Assembly (NCBI GenBank): GCA_009193035.1
Contig: SWDT01000574.1
Location: forward strand, 1-64,000
Length of the DNA stretch: 64,000 bases
Direction: 5' to 3'
From: Halicephalobus mephisto
Taxonomy: Eukaryota; Nematoda; Chromadorea; Rhabditida; Panagrolaimidae
The position numbers and the translations under genes are program-made. The notes below the pieces were generated by a model, which did not search any database, was not told the DNA's origin, and saw only the letters and a program-made list of their open reading frames with translations. Below are positions 11,601-26,600 of the stretch, piece by piece (the first letter of the stretch is position 1; each line of letters begins with the position of its first letter).

Positions 11601-14600
11601 GGTGGATTTCCTGGAGGACATTAAACTATTAAGATATTTAATCTTTTTTATCTTCTTACTTTATATCTAATATCTTCTTATTTTAACATTTGATTTTTAT
11701 CAGATGTTAAAATAAAAAAAATCTTTAAAAAAGTAATGTAACCTTCCAGCGGACGGTTGAAGATAAATATCCTTGAGAATATTTTTAATATATTTTATAT
11801 TTTATTATTTAACATCTTCTTATTTTACCACTTGATTTTCATCAGATGTTAAAATAAAAAAATCTTTAAAAAATACTGTAACCTTCCAGCGGACAGTTGA
11901 AGATAAATATCCTTGAGGATATTTTTAGTATATTTTATATTTTATATTTTATTACTTAATATCTTCTTATTTTATATTTTATTACTTAATATCTTCTTAT
12001 TTTAACGTTTGATTTTTATCAGATGTTGAAATAAAAAGAAAATCTTCGAAAAAGTACCATAATTGAAATTAAAAATTCATTTATATTCTTGAACGAAATT
12101 TTTCTATTTTTTTATAAAGTTAATTTTTTCCTAAAATGTTCACTTTTTTATAAAAATTAATTTTTTCGAAAATTTTCACTTTTTTGTAAATCGATGAAAT
12201 TCCATTTTTCGAACAATGGATTAAATCTGAATCGTTCTGACCAATTGATCTTCAAAAATCATTTTTTTTGAAATTAAGTGTCCAAATTTGACCTAAATTA
12301 TTTTACAAAAATTTTCGCGAAAAAATATTTATTTTTGATTTTAGTTACAAAACATATAATTTTAAAATTCTTAGACATCGGATTTCTTAAGTGATCTTGT
12401 TTTCGGGCGGTTCAAGGATTTAGAAAGTCCTTGTAGTGACCGGAAAGTCCATTTTTATTTTTTATTTTTTTTTGTTTCTACGCGAAAAAAAATCACTTAA
12501 AATTTTGAGAAAATTTTTAGTCCAAAAAAGTTGAATAAGAATGCAGTCGTGTTATTCTCTTTCTAGTCTCTATAATCCAAATGAGTATTATTCTTTGCCA
12601 AGGGGGATTTCTACAGTATACCCTGCTGGTGTTGGAGCTTTGTCTGTGCCATTTTCGAATAGAATTGAACGACTTCAGAATCTCAAAAATCAACCGGTAA
12701 TTCTGAACGTCATTGCTCCGGATTACTTGTCGTCTGTGAATTACGGTACTTTGCCCATAAAGAGGTCTGGAAGTGTGAAGTCCGCGAAGGAAGGGACTCT
12801 TCCGAAGTCGACTCCTGGAGCCAACCAGATCATGAAGTGGATAAAGGAAAAACGGGCCAAGTACAAAGAAAGTAAAAAATCTTCTGCAAGTACTGTAAGT
12901 GTTAATTCTTCGTCGACCCTGAAACCGGCACCTCCCCAAGGGATTCTGAGGACGAAGAAGAAGGATTACGGTAATTTCATCGGGTCTCTACAGAGGCAAG
13001 TCCCTCAGGGAAGACAGTACAGTGCCCCTGTTTATCCCAACTGGAAAAGCCCCCCGAGAACGGAGTATTACGATACTTCGGAAATCTTCAGTCACGAGAG
13101 CTACGATGATCCGTTCGAAGATTACGAAAACTACAAAGAATCAGATCATGTTCGATTTGATTATTTTCCTCGCGGAAACGGATTCCTGCCCAGATTTCGT
13201 TCAGAAAATCCACCAAGAATCCGCAGATGTCCTCCTACACTTCCAGAACCTGATTACTCGGTCTCCAGCGATTCCGAATACGAATACGGTCCTTGTAACT
13301 CCCCCAGAGTGAGGTTCCAGTTCCCCCCTGAGGAACCCACTTACGAAAACACAAATATTAAACCACAAAACACCAAATTTGACAAAATTTATCAAAAATT
13401 AAAACCCGCAGTCCAGAATTTAATTTCTCCAAATAAAAAACTTCAAAAAGAAGAAAATTCTTCAATTTCGTCGAATTTGTCCAATGACGAAACGGATTCG
13501 ACCGGATCTGCAGCGACGGTTCATCTTCCGACAAAAATCGTCATCGAAGACGATAATTTTACTGATGAAACAGACTACAAAGAATCCGGAGATTCATTTG
13601 AGAACAATGTTTTCTTTTTTGGAGAAACAAGAATCGACTACAAATGCCAGAGGGTAGGAAACAACGTTGTCGTCCATTACACAAGTAGGAAAATCGCAAA
13701 TAAAGACGGAAAAGTTGCGTCCAAAATTCAAAGAAGAGGAGTTATAACTGGTAAGAGAACAGCTCAAAAAATCAAAATTTCGTGTCAGGAGTAAAAAGTT
13801 AAAAAATTCGCGTCAAGACTGGAAATTAAAACTTTCGTGTCAGGACCAAAAAATAAAAAATTTGTATCAAAATTTTCGTGTCAGGACCGAAAAAATCAAA
13901 ATTTTCGTGTCAAGATTAGGAAAAATCAAAACTTTCGTGTCAGGACCGAAAAAATCAAAGTTTTTATTTCAAGACCGAAAAATACAACATTTTATAAATA
14001 AAAAATTTGAAAATTTGTATCAAAATTTAGAAAATTAAAACTTTCGTGTCAGGACCAAAAAAATCAAAGTTTTTGTTTCAAGACCGAAAAAATCAAAACT
14101 TTCGTGTCAAGATTAGGAAAAATTAAAACTTTCGTGTCAGGACCGAAAAAATCAAAGTTTTTGTTTCAAGACCAGAAAAAATTTGGAATTTTTTATTACA
14201 AAAATTACGATATTGAATTTAATAATATTATTCCAGATATAGAGTACGGACCGGGAATCGTTCAGAAACTCCGCGAAAAATTCAGCAAAATGGCTTCTGC
14301 AGCGATTGAAACTGCTCAGATCAGTCCTCATGCAAAACAAAAAAAATTTCCTTCTGTCGATGACATCTTGTCCGAAGGAGAAAGAAGAAATCCACCTCTG
14401 GAGAAAAAAGTTGAACTACGGTAAGTCGATGAAAAGTTTTAAATTAAATCAAAAACTAATTTTATAAAAAATGAAAAATATCCGATTTTGATTTTTTAAA
14501 CTAATTTTAAAATAATATTTTATTAAAGATTTTTTCACAAAAATTCGAAAAAAATGATTTTAATAAAAATTTTAAGAAATTTCCAGTTGGGACTAGAAAT

Positions 14601-17600
14601 TGAATACTTTTAAGTTAGTATACTACTGTAAAGCTCTAAAACTATACAATAAGTCTGAATAATACTGTTATTAAAAATTAAAAATTTTAACTATAAAGTT
14701 TGAAAAAATGGTTTTAATAAAAATTTCAAAAACTTTCCAGTTGGGACTAGAAGTTGAATACTTTTAAGTTTATATACTACTGTAAAATTCTAAAACTATA
14801 CAGTAAGTCTAAATAATACTGTTATTAAAGAATTTTAATTTTTAAAAACTTTCCAGTTGGGACCGGAAATTGAAACTTTTGCTCTCTGAATACTTCTAAA
14901 AAGTCTTAAAACTACTTAAAATTTTTTCGAAGGAATATAATTTAGAATCTGTTAACAATAAAATCTCGAAAATAGTCTTACCACGAATTTTTTAAAACTT
15001 TCCAGTTGGGACCAAATGACGTTTCATTTTTTGAAATAAATTTATATTTTCAAATTTTTGTGCAAATTATGATTATTTATAAATATTTAAATTCCGTTTT
15101 TAGTGATCCGAACTACAATCATCAAACTCAATTTACGGCCTTCCGTCGGAACCACAGCGAAGACATCGAAGACGGACATGTCGATTCTGTGGGGATCAAC
15201 TTGACACAGCGATCAGCACCATCTAGACCTTTTTTACCTTCTTCTATGTCGGAAGCACCTTTGGAACACTCTCAGGGTCCTTGTCAACCCGACTTTGAAG
15301 AACCCAGATCCGTGGTTGAAGCTTCTCCGATTCCGCCGATTTCTGCTTTGAGAGCCAAATTTGAAAAACAATCCGCAAACGAATCTGGAACTAATTTCCA
15401 TCCGAGACCAAGCTACCAACGGAGATCCCACAGTGTTCAGCCTCTAATCAGAAAAAGTGCCAGTCAAGATGACGTCATTGAAGATCGAAGACCTTTACAG
15501 AAACCTCAACCACCGAAAATTCCAGACACAAAGCCGACGGGAATTTTGCCCAAGCCGATTGCGATGGAAAAAGAGAGGGAATTGATAAAAATGAGTAGTT
15601 ACCACGACAGAAGCTACTTTGAGAAGGAAATGGAACAAGGTCCGAAACCAGTGAGAATCATGGACCTCGTCAGTCCTCCAGCAGATCCAGCTCCCAAGGT
15701 AATTTTCAATTTTTGTTAGGTCTCATTGAACCAGTATGATGGATGATGGATATGAGAATTTCTTATTTATCCGAAAAACAAGAATATTAAAAACAATAAG
15801 AACCATATAATTAAATAACAAGTCGACATTCGGTCCGTCATGTAAATATCGGACTTACTGTTCAGCACCTAGGGATTTCCCTTCGAGACCCGGTTTGATT
15901 ACTTCATAACTGGTTAATACACCGATGTAACAAATATTAAGCACAATAATAATGTATATTAATTAACATTTATTTTGTCATGTAGACAGTATACTTCTTG
16001 TCTAGCACCTAGGATATTTCCCTTCGAGACTCGGTTTGATTACTTTATAACTGGTTAATATACTGATTTAACAAATACAGTAGAACTTGGATATAAGATA
16101 CCTCTGGTATAACATATCTCGGGTCATAGCATACGGTATAAGTGAGTGAGTTTGGTTAGTCTGTCTTCAAATTTACCCCAACTACAACATATCCTTTCTT
16201 ATAACATACGCTTTCCCCGGTCCCAAGGGGTATCTTATATCCAAATCCGACTGTATTAAGCACAACAATAATTCATATTAAATAATCAGTCAACATTCGA
16301 TCTGTCGAGTACAGTATACCCCTTGTCTAGCACATAGATTATATCCCTTCGAGACCCGGTTTGATTACTTCATAACTGGTTAATATGCCGATATAACAAT
16401 TTTGATTCCAAAAATTACAACTAATTTTATACAGTAAAATCTTTCAAAAATTTGAAAAAATTAAATATTTTCGGAAATTTTTTCAGATTTTAAAAATTTG
16501 CATAATTTTTGAATTATTTTTATTTTTACTTTTTATAAAAAATATGATTACAGGACTACATCCAACATCATCAACTAAGGTCCCCTGAACTCCCTTCTCC
16601 TGTTTCCAGCACCGCCTCGAGCGATCGCTCTCCTCCCCCGGAGGAACCCAGACTCCGGTTTGACGAACCAGACACCCACTTCAAAAATCACCAAGATTAT
16701 GACGAAAGAATCAACTTTAAGACTCAAGTAGGAATTTATTTTTTTTTTCGAAAAAAAATTTTATTTTTACAAAATTTATTAAAAAAAAACAAATTTTATT
16801 TTAATTTTTTTTGAAAAATTAAAATAATTTTATTTAAAAAAAATTATTTAATTTTTTAAGAAAAAATTAATTTTAAAAAATTATTTAATTTTAAAAGAAA
16901 ATTAATTTTATTTTTTAAGAAAAAGTTTATTTAAAAAAATTATTTTATTTTAAAAGAAAATTATTTTATTTAAAAAAAAATTATTTTATTTTTAAAATTG
17001 TTAATTTTAGACTTTACGAGATGAGCGATCGGACGAAAAAAATACCTTCGTGGTTCAGAAACAGAAGATGACGTTGACTTTGCCCATAGGGGAAACTTAT
17101 CCTCAAAAATCCAGTTCGATGAGCGAAATCAAAGTCGGAAAACCAGGAAGTACTCCTGTAGCTGGTCCCGAAAAGTTAAAAATCGCCAATGGTGAGTAAA
17201 AATAACAAAATTCAAATTCCATATTTGCAAATTAATAAAACACAAAATTTACAAAAATTTAAAATTATTTTGAATTAAATTTATTATAAAAAATTAATTT
17301 TCTTTCAATTTTTAATTAGATTATTTTTTAAAATTGAAAATTCATATATGGAAGATTCTAAAGTTAAAATTTCATATATGAACTATTTTGCATTTTTAGA
17401 GATCCATATATAAACTATTTTATATTTTTAGAATTCCATATGAGTGGTTCTGAAGTTATAATTATTCATATAGAATTTTTCTAAAATAAATAATATTTTA
17501 TATATCAATGTCTAAAAATGTAAAATATTTTATAAATTAAATTCTAACTTTTACTTCCGAAATATTCATATTAAATAGAATATTCAGTTACAGTACCCTT

Positions 17601-20600
17601 GTTTTTTCAGATGACACTGGAATCACAGAAGTTCAACGTCTTCTGAGTCGCTTCACCGTCATGAGAGAACAGAAAATGCAAAATTCGCTCCAAACTGATG
17701 CCATCAAAGACACCTTGACTTATTTGGATGAACTTCAAAAAGACGAAAAATACGTCCCTACGGCTATAGTTCCTCCTGTTCAACAACAACCAAAACCCAC
17801 AGTCGTTCCGAAACCCCCAATGATTTCGAAATCTCAGACAAATTGGCAACCACTTCAGCAACAGAAGAACATAGTCAGCATCACCATCGGACAAGGAGAT
17901 AAAAGTTGGTTTATTTTTAAATTTATATATTTTTAAATTTATTTATCTTTAAATTTATTTATCTTTAAATTTATGTATTTTTAAATTTATATATTTTTAA
18001 ATTTATTTATTTTTAAATTTATTTATTTTTAAATTTATGCATTTTTAAATTTATTTATTTTTAAATTTATGTATTTTGTACTGTACAGTAGTTGTTCCCT
18101 GAGGATATTCGGTTCCTTCGAATCCCATCAGTTTCGAAATTTTTTTCGATAATTTAATTTTTAGGATAATCACGTAACTTAAAATTGGTTTCGAAACGAA
18201 AAAGATTAATTTTATAAAATCAGGGACAAAACGCCCCAGGGAGAACAACAATCGTACATTTATTATTTTTTGTTTTGAACCAAAACAGATCCATGCTGAA
18301 CTGACAAAACCGGGAATTGATTTATTTGTCTTTTGTACCGTTTTCGGAGTTCATTGTCTTCAGAACCAGAGTCAGCTTATGTTTCATCTTGCGGGACTTC
18401 AACTTGATCAAAAAGCGTAGAATCGGGAAATTGTTGATTTTTTCAAATATTTTTATAAAAATTAAAAATTGAAATTTTATAAAATTTTACAGAAATTTAG
18501 AATTCGAAATTTCAGATATTGTTTAAAACATTTAGGAGATTCTTGGGGAACTCCCGAATCTTCAACTGGATTCTGAAACGTTTCAGAAGTCTACCAGAGT
18601 TTGGAGGATTTTAGAGTTTCAAATTTAAATATTTTTATTAGATTTTAGAAACTTCTAGAATGTTTCAGAATCCTTGAATTAGATTCTGGAATGTTTTGAA
18701 ATTTCTGAATTAGATTCTGGAATGTTTTGAAATTTCTGAATTGGATTCTGGAATGTTTTGAAATTTCTGAATTAGATTCTGGAATGTTTCGGAATTTCTG
18801 AATTGGATTCTGGAATGTTTTGAAATTTCTGAATTAGATTCTGGAATGTTTCAGAATCACCTATTAATTTTTAAAGGACTTCAGAAATTCCATCAGAATC
18901 TTAAAGTCTAAAACTCCCCTACTAGATTCTAGAAACTTTTGAAACTTTCCTGAATCCTTGACTGGATTCTGAAACCTTCCAGAATTTTCAAGAAATTCCG
19001 ACGTTGAAATTGTCTAGACAATTTGTTCTGATTTCTCAATTTATTGTTTTTGAATCTTTGAAACTCTACCCCCCATATGTCCATGAGTTTTAAATTATTC
19101 ATTTTGATCATTCAACAAAGATGATTCATTTACATAATATGATCTCCCACATCACTTTGTTTATGATGTTCGTAAATTGTCCATCTGCATTGTGGCGAGT
19201 ACTTGAATATTTCCGAATTAAAGAAACAAAGTCGTCGAACTTTGGTCCTAACACGAATAATATATCTACTATTTTCGATATTTTTTTTGATTTTTTTACA
19301 TTTAATAAAAAATATAAAATAAATCGAAAAATCCAGAAACCACTGAAACGGCATCAGAAAGAAGTTGGTAATTATTCGTCCCAGGACCGAAATTGAACAA
19401 CTTTATTTATTACTTTAAATCAAAAACATACTTTTATCCAATTAAAGTAATAAAAAAGTTGTTCAATTTCGGTCCTGGAGCAAAAAACTCCCTTCCTGAC
19501 ATCATTTTTGAATTTTGAGTACTTTTCGGTTCTTTTCATATACACTTGATAGAAGACGCATAAATTGATATAAAAAATTTAAAAAAGTATTCAAAAGACG
19601 TCAAAAATAGCGCCAAATATCATGATTTTCGTTTCCGGCGAGTCCAAAGTGTAAAAAGTTAATCTGTATTTTGAGAATTTCTATCAGCAAATTAGGTTTT
19701 TTCCAATCTGAAAACAAGCTTTTTTGACTCTATCAGTTATATGCAACTTTTTTAATTTCATGACTAATTTGTCTTTATTAAATATAATTACAGTGATTCA
19801 TTCTTACTTTAAAAACACGATTTCGTAACAGGATCCGGATTAGTCAAAAGATCCTGTGAACAAAGCGCGAAATCCACTTTTCTTTTTTGTTTCATCAACA
19901 AGTCCATTTTCCCTCTTCAACTCTGATATTTACGTTTTTCAAAAACCCACAGTCATTCTAGTTTATGCATTTGTCATGCGTACGGGAGTTGAGAAAGATA
20001 GTTTTATCTCTTAATAAGTGACAGTAATAGCAGTAGTAGTAATAAAGAATAAACTATTGTAAATATCAATGTGACTAGCACGTATTTATTTTTAGCTACA
20101 ATAGTGCAGTTAATTGATATGCGAGATTTTCCATTCCGGGGGATCACGTGGAAGATTAGGAAATATTAGAGCGATCTGGTATATTAACAGCATGTAGAAA
20201 TTTTGAAAAATGGAAAGCAACGTAACTAATATATTGTTGTTTTTTAGTTACAATAGTGTAACTGAATAATATATAGGGTTTTTCGCTTCGGGATCACGTG
20301 AAAGATGGGGAGATATTAGAAAGATTCGATATATCAACAGCACGTGCAAAATAAAAACAATTAAATTATTTTTAGTTACAATAGAGCAATGGAATAGTAT
20401 ATAGGGTTTTTCGCTTTAGGATTATATGAAAGATGGGGAGATATTAGAAAGATTCGATATATCAACATCACGTGCAAAATAAGAAAGAAAAAAATGAAAA
20501 ATAACACAAAGCGCAGCTGTTTTTTAATACAGTATACCAACTAGTTAATACGCAGGATTTTTCGCTTCAAGACCGCATTTTTGGATTTCTTTAACTTTAA

Positions 20601-23600
20601 GGTTTTTATTGATTTTGAAAAATGCAAATTTTAAAAATTAAAATTTTAAAAATTATCGGATTTTTGATCCCCGAGGAAATTTCCAGAGTGACCTAGTTTG
20701 ACTGTCCGGATAATCGAGTCCATTTTTGACTCACTTTTTCTTTTTTTTTCGACGGCCTTCCAAAATTTTCTCCGAAATTGTTTTTGACGAATATTTTTTT
20801 CAAAAAAACAACAATAAATATTTATTCCTTGAAATTCCCCGAAATAAGTTCGTTAGGAAATTGTGAAAACTTTAGAATTTCAAAATTTTCAAAGATGTTC
20901 CAAAAATTTTTAAAGTTCAAAAATATTTTTGAATTTATTTTAAAATTTTAAAATTTCTGAATTATAAATTTTCATAAATTTTTAAAAATTAAATGAAATT
21001 TAAAATATTTTTTTTAAAATCATCAAAAATTTTAAACATTTTCGTCGAAAAATTTTGTTAAAATATTAATTTTCGATTTTTATAAACATTTTATAAAAGT
21101 TTTGAAAATAAAAAAATTATGTAATTTTTAAAATTTTTGAAAATAAAAAAATTATGTAATTTTAAAAATGTTCGAAAATAAAAAAATTATGTAATTTTTA
21201 AAATGTTTGAAATTAAAAAAATTATATAATTTTTAAAATTTTTGAAAATAAAAAAATTATGTAATTTTTAAAATTTTCGAAAATAAAAAAAATTATAATT
21301 TTAAAAATTTTCGAAATAAAAAAATTATGTAATTTTTAGAATTTTTGAAAATTAAAAAAATTATTTTTAAAATTTGGATTTTTCTAATTCCTTTGGGATT
21401 TGGTTGACATACATATGTAAGTTAATTTTCGATTTTTATTTTTTGGTTTAGAACATTTGCAAACGTGCAATTTTAATCCGGCCTTAAATAGACCTATTCA
21501 TTAAATTTTGAATGAAAGTTTTTCAATAAAATCCAGTTTTAATTTTTTTTCAATTTTGAAAAATATTTATTCAAAATTTTTTTTGAACAATTAATCGCGA
21601 TAATTCGTTTTCAAAAATCTTCCTGAATCGAAATCTCAAGATGAATTCACAGTATGCTATGGAAGATTCTGGAATTTTAGAACCCACTAGATGCTTTTGG
21701 AAGTTTTCAGAAATAGAAGTTTAATTTCATACTTTTTGGTCTTGGTTGGAAAATTTTCAAAAATTGTGGTAAATTTTAGGTCTTAACTGGAAAATTTTCG
21801 AAATTCGTGTCGAGATAAATTTTTAGTCTTAACTGGAAGATTTATAAATTCGTGTCGAGATAAATTTTGGGTCTCAACTGGAAACTTCATGTTGAGATAA
21901 ATCTGTGGTCTTAACTGGAAAATTTTCGAAATTTGTATCAAGGTAAATTCTTAGTCTTAACTGGGAAATTTATAAATTCTTGTCGAGATAAATTTTTAGT
22001 TTCAATTGGAAAATTTATAAATTCTTGTCGAGATAAATTTTAAGTCTTAACTGGAAACTTCATGTTGAGATAAATTTTTAGTTTCAACTGGAAAATTTCC
22101 AAGTTCGTGTTAAAATAAATTTTCTGATTTTAATTGAGAAATTCCCATGAAAATAAATTTTCGGTCTTAATTGGAAAAATTTCAAAAATTCTTGTTGAAG
22201 TTATTTTTCAGTTTGATCCCACTTTGTTTGTCTAATGATGTAATTTCGAACCTTCAAAAAACATGTAAACAAAAAAATTCTAGTTTTTGTTTCAACAAGA
22301 AAGTTCTCGAGATTCGCGTCAAGAGATCTTTTAAATTTTTTGAATATTTCGAAAACCTCAAAAATCAAATTTTATACTTTTCGGTCTTGACTGGAAAGTT
22401 ATAAAATTTTTGTTAAAATAGTTTTAAAAAATTTAATTTTTGATTTTTAAAAAATAATTTTTTAATTAAAAATTTTCTAAATCTCTTTAAAACTACAGTA
22501 TCATTGAAATTCTATGATTTTCGGTCTTGACTGGAAAATTGTAAAATTCTTATTAAAATAACTTTAAAAAATAATTTTTCAATAAAAATTTCTTTTGATA
22601 TTTTATGAAATTTTTAAAATTCTATAATTTTCGGCCTTGACTGGAAAATTGTAAAATTTGTGTCAAAAAAAATTATAAAATTTTTTAACTTGTATTTTTA
22701 TTTTTTATAACTATACTTTTATAAAACTAAAAACTAGGATTTTTCAAAAGTATATTCGATATCGGATTATGAGTTTTATTTACCGAAATTTATGGTTTAT
22801 CTTCGGAAATTTCACTTTCGGTTTTCTGACAGGTTTCGGACGAATTAAAAAGGGCTCAACTTCCGTCAAATGACATATTTGTCCAAAAATAAAAATAAAA
22901 TTTTTTGTTCAATTTTTAAGTTTTATTTTTTATAATTTTTCATTTTCGAAAATTTCAAACAACATTGAAAATTGTTTTTACGCAATTTTTGAGATTTTTT
23001 TATTTCGAAAAAATTCAGTTTTTAAAAATTGAAATTCTTTAAAAAATAAAATTTTGAAATTTTGTAGAAATTTTTGGAGGTGTTCAGAAACCAAGAAAAA
23101 TTTGGAAATTATCTGAAGTCGAGGTTCTGGAAAGTTCTAGAAATTCGTCTCGAGACAATTTTTAAGGAATTTATTTTTTTCTTTAATAATAAAATTATAA
23201 TTATTTTTATAAAAATTAAATTTGCATTTTCGGGTCCTGACTGGAAAGTTTCGAAATTTCCTTTCAGGACAATTTAAAAAATTTATTTTTAATAATAAAA
23301 TTATAATTGTATTTTTTAAAAATTAAATAAAAGTTAAATTTTATACTTTCGGGTCCTGACTGGAAAGTTTCGAAATTTCCTTTCAGGACAATTTTAAAAA
23401 GTTTATTTTTAATAATAAAATTATAATTGTATTTTTTAAAAATCAAATAAAAGTTAAATTTTATACTTTCGGGTCCTGACTGGAAAGTTTCGAAATTTCC
23501 TTTCAAAACAATTTAAAAAAAATTTATTTTTTATTTTTTTTTTAAAAAAGTACGATTTTTGGATTTTTTTCGTTTCATAGTGACTGCAATTACGAATTTT

Positions 23601-26600
23601 ATGAGTAATCTATCTGTATTCAGAAAAGATAGACTGTTTGAAAGTGACCCGGACTCGAGTGTTATCTATCGTTCGATCTTTTTTCTAGTGGCATCTTTTC
23701 TCATTTGCAGAAGACCCGATGATGGTCATTTATACATTATGAGTTTCGTGAGGTCTGATGCTCCAAAACATGGGTGTATTCAAAAACGACAATTGTTCCG
23801 TCGTAAAATCCCAAAAAAACTTTTTTCAATTTTAAAATTATTAAAAAAATAATTTTCTTTAATAAAAAATTGTTAAATTTAAACAATTTTCAATTTTTTT
23901 TGAAACTTTTTTTATAAAAATGTTCCAATTTTAAAAAATTTTTAAATAAAAATGTTCAAATTTAAATTTTTTTAATAAAAATGTTTCAATTTTTAAATAT
24001 TTTTTAATAAAAATGTTCAAATTTAAATTTTTTAATAAAAATATTTAAATTTTTAATTACTTTTTTAATAAAAATGTTCAAATTCGAATTTTTTAATAAA
24101 ATTTTTTCAATTTTTAATTTTTTTAATAAAAATATTTAAATTTAATTTTTTTAATAAAGTTGTTTTACTTTTTAAATATTTAAAAATTTTCGTTATTTTT
24201 TGATGTAATCATTGGAACATTTAAATCGGAAAATTTTGTTATTTATAAAAACTTCCAAATTGTAGATAAAATCGAAACAAGATCCGCAGCTTTAATCTGA
24301 TCCAGATTTTTCTTTCTAAACGGGTTTTCTGTGACTTCAGGCCATGTTTTTTCGAAAAAAAAATTTGGATTCACTTGATCGGGTCTGATAAACGAAAATT
24401 ATTTTTTAAAAAATCACAGACCGGAAATCAGGGGTTCCTTCTGGGGTCGTCGAAAATCTTTTTGAAATTTTTCTGAATTTTAAAAATTGCTTTCATTCAA
24501 AAGTATTGTTTATTTGAGTGTGTAACGTTCAATTAAATTTTACTAAATCATAGTATTCGAAAAAGTATAAATTATTTCTTTAAATTTTTTGAACATAAAT
24601 TTTTTAAAATTTTCCAGTCAAGACCGAAAAATACAAAATTATGTTTTTAGATAGATATAGAATGTTAAAAAATTTCTTTATAAAAAAATTAGAAATCTTT
24701 ATTTTTAAATTTTTTAAAAATTTTTTGAACGCGAATTTTTAAAATTTTCCAGTCAAGACCGAAAATTATAAAATCATGTTTTTAGACAATTATAGAATGT
24801 TAAAAAATTAGAAATCTTTATTTTTAAATTTTGAAAAATTTTCTCAACGCGAATTTAAAAAATTTTTTAAAATGAAAAACTTTAATTTTTAATTATTTCT
24901 GAATTATTTTCTAATAATATGGTATTTTATAAAAATTGTAAAATCTTCAAAAAATCCGATAATCTTGTTCAAAAACCATAATCCAGGAAATTTAAAAATT
25001 TGATTTTTAACAAATGTAGAAAAATGGTCCCGACGAGATTTCTAATTTTTAATATTTTTCTAATTTTTAAAAATTATTAAATAAAAAAATTAAATTTAAA
25101 AATTATTTTTTCTTTAATTTTTAAAAATTAATTTTTTTTTGATATTTTTGAGGAAAAAATTTATTTTTAGTTTATTATGAAATCTACATCACCTGGTTGT
25201 TGTCCAAATTTGGTCATGCTCCGAATTTTTTTTAATTTCTTCTAATTTTTTCTAATTTTTTTAATATTTTTTTACTTTTTTAGATATTTCTAATTTTTTT
25301 ATTTTTTTAAATTTCTTTAATTTTTTTTATTTTTTTTAGATTTTTTAAATTTCTTTAATTTTTTAAATTTTTTTTAAATTTTCTAATTTTCTAATTTTTT
25401 TATTTTTTTACTTTTTCTAATTTTTGTTCTTCATTATCCATCTCAAGTCAGCTGTTAGAGTTTAGAAACGGTCATTTTGGTTCAGCAATGCCTGTGGCAT
25501 TTCTGACTCAAAGTCATTTGGTTTTCAAATTGGCGTTCGAAGTTTGTTCCGAAAAATTTGGTCTTGTTCAATCTCAAATTGGAGGTAATGAGAAATTTCA
25601 GCGACGTTCGAAAATCGATGTGAAAATTTTCCTTTTATTTGATTTTAAAAATTTTGAAAAAATTGAAAATTAATTTTTATTTTTTTTTAATTTTAAAAGT
25701 TAAAAAAAATTAATTTTTATTTTTAAATTTAAAGAATCGAAAAATGCCCCAGGGAAATTTTTATTTTTTTTGAAAAATTTTATTCACAATTATCTTAAAG
25801 TTCAAAAAATACCGACAGTTAATTTTTGTTTTTCTCAATTTTAAATTAAAAATTGCCCCAGGGAGACCTTTTATTTTCGATGATAAATTTTTATTTTCAT
25901 TTGTGATTTTCTAAAAGTTAAAAGAGGATTTTTGGATTTCTGATTTTAGATTTTTAAAATTTAAAATTTTAAAATTTCTAGATTTTAAAAATTCTTAATT
26001 TTTGGATTTTTGGATTTTTAAAATTTTTGAATTTTTTGAATTTTTAAAATCCCTAATTTTTTGGGTTTCTGATGTTAAAAATTTTTTATTTTTTGGATTT
26101 TTAAAATCCCTAATTTTTTGGGTTTCTGATTTTGGATTTTAAAAATTCTTAATTTTTAATTTTTATAATTTTAAAAATCTTTTATTTTTTGAATTTAAAA
26201 ATTCTTAATTTTTTGAATTTCTTGAAAAATTTGAACCATACTTTTCTCGTGCAGTATTTAAAAGTACAAGTTCGCATTTGTTGAAAGACCTAATTTTTAT
26301 ATTTTTCGAAATTTTATGGCTTGGAGAAGCCACGAGTTTCCGTTTACACCTTTATTTTCACACTTTACCGAACCGCCTCTACTTCCGATGAAACTTTTTT
26401 TATAAAATTTTAAATAACTTTATCTTCGAAAAATTATAATTTCAAATATTTTTAAAAATTAATTTTTGTTTTAAAAATTATAATTTTAAATTAAAATTAT
26501 TTTATATTTTTATGAATTAATTCATCGTATCCTCGTAGACAACTATAAAATTATTAGTTTTGTTTCTTCCAAAACAACGATTCTGTCTTTCGAATTTTAT

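Noticed and set aside
14580..15010. TTTCCAG acceptors at four places before exon 15104
   Set aside because: They are copies of an intronic repeat; reading after them from phase 2 hits stops, while TTTTTAG at 15103 gives a continuous frame.
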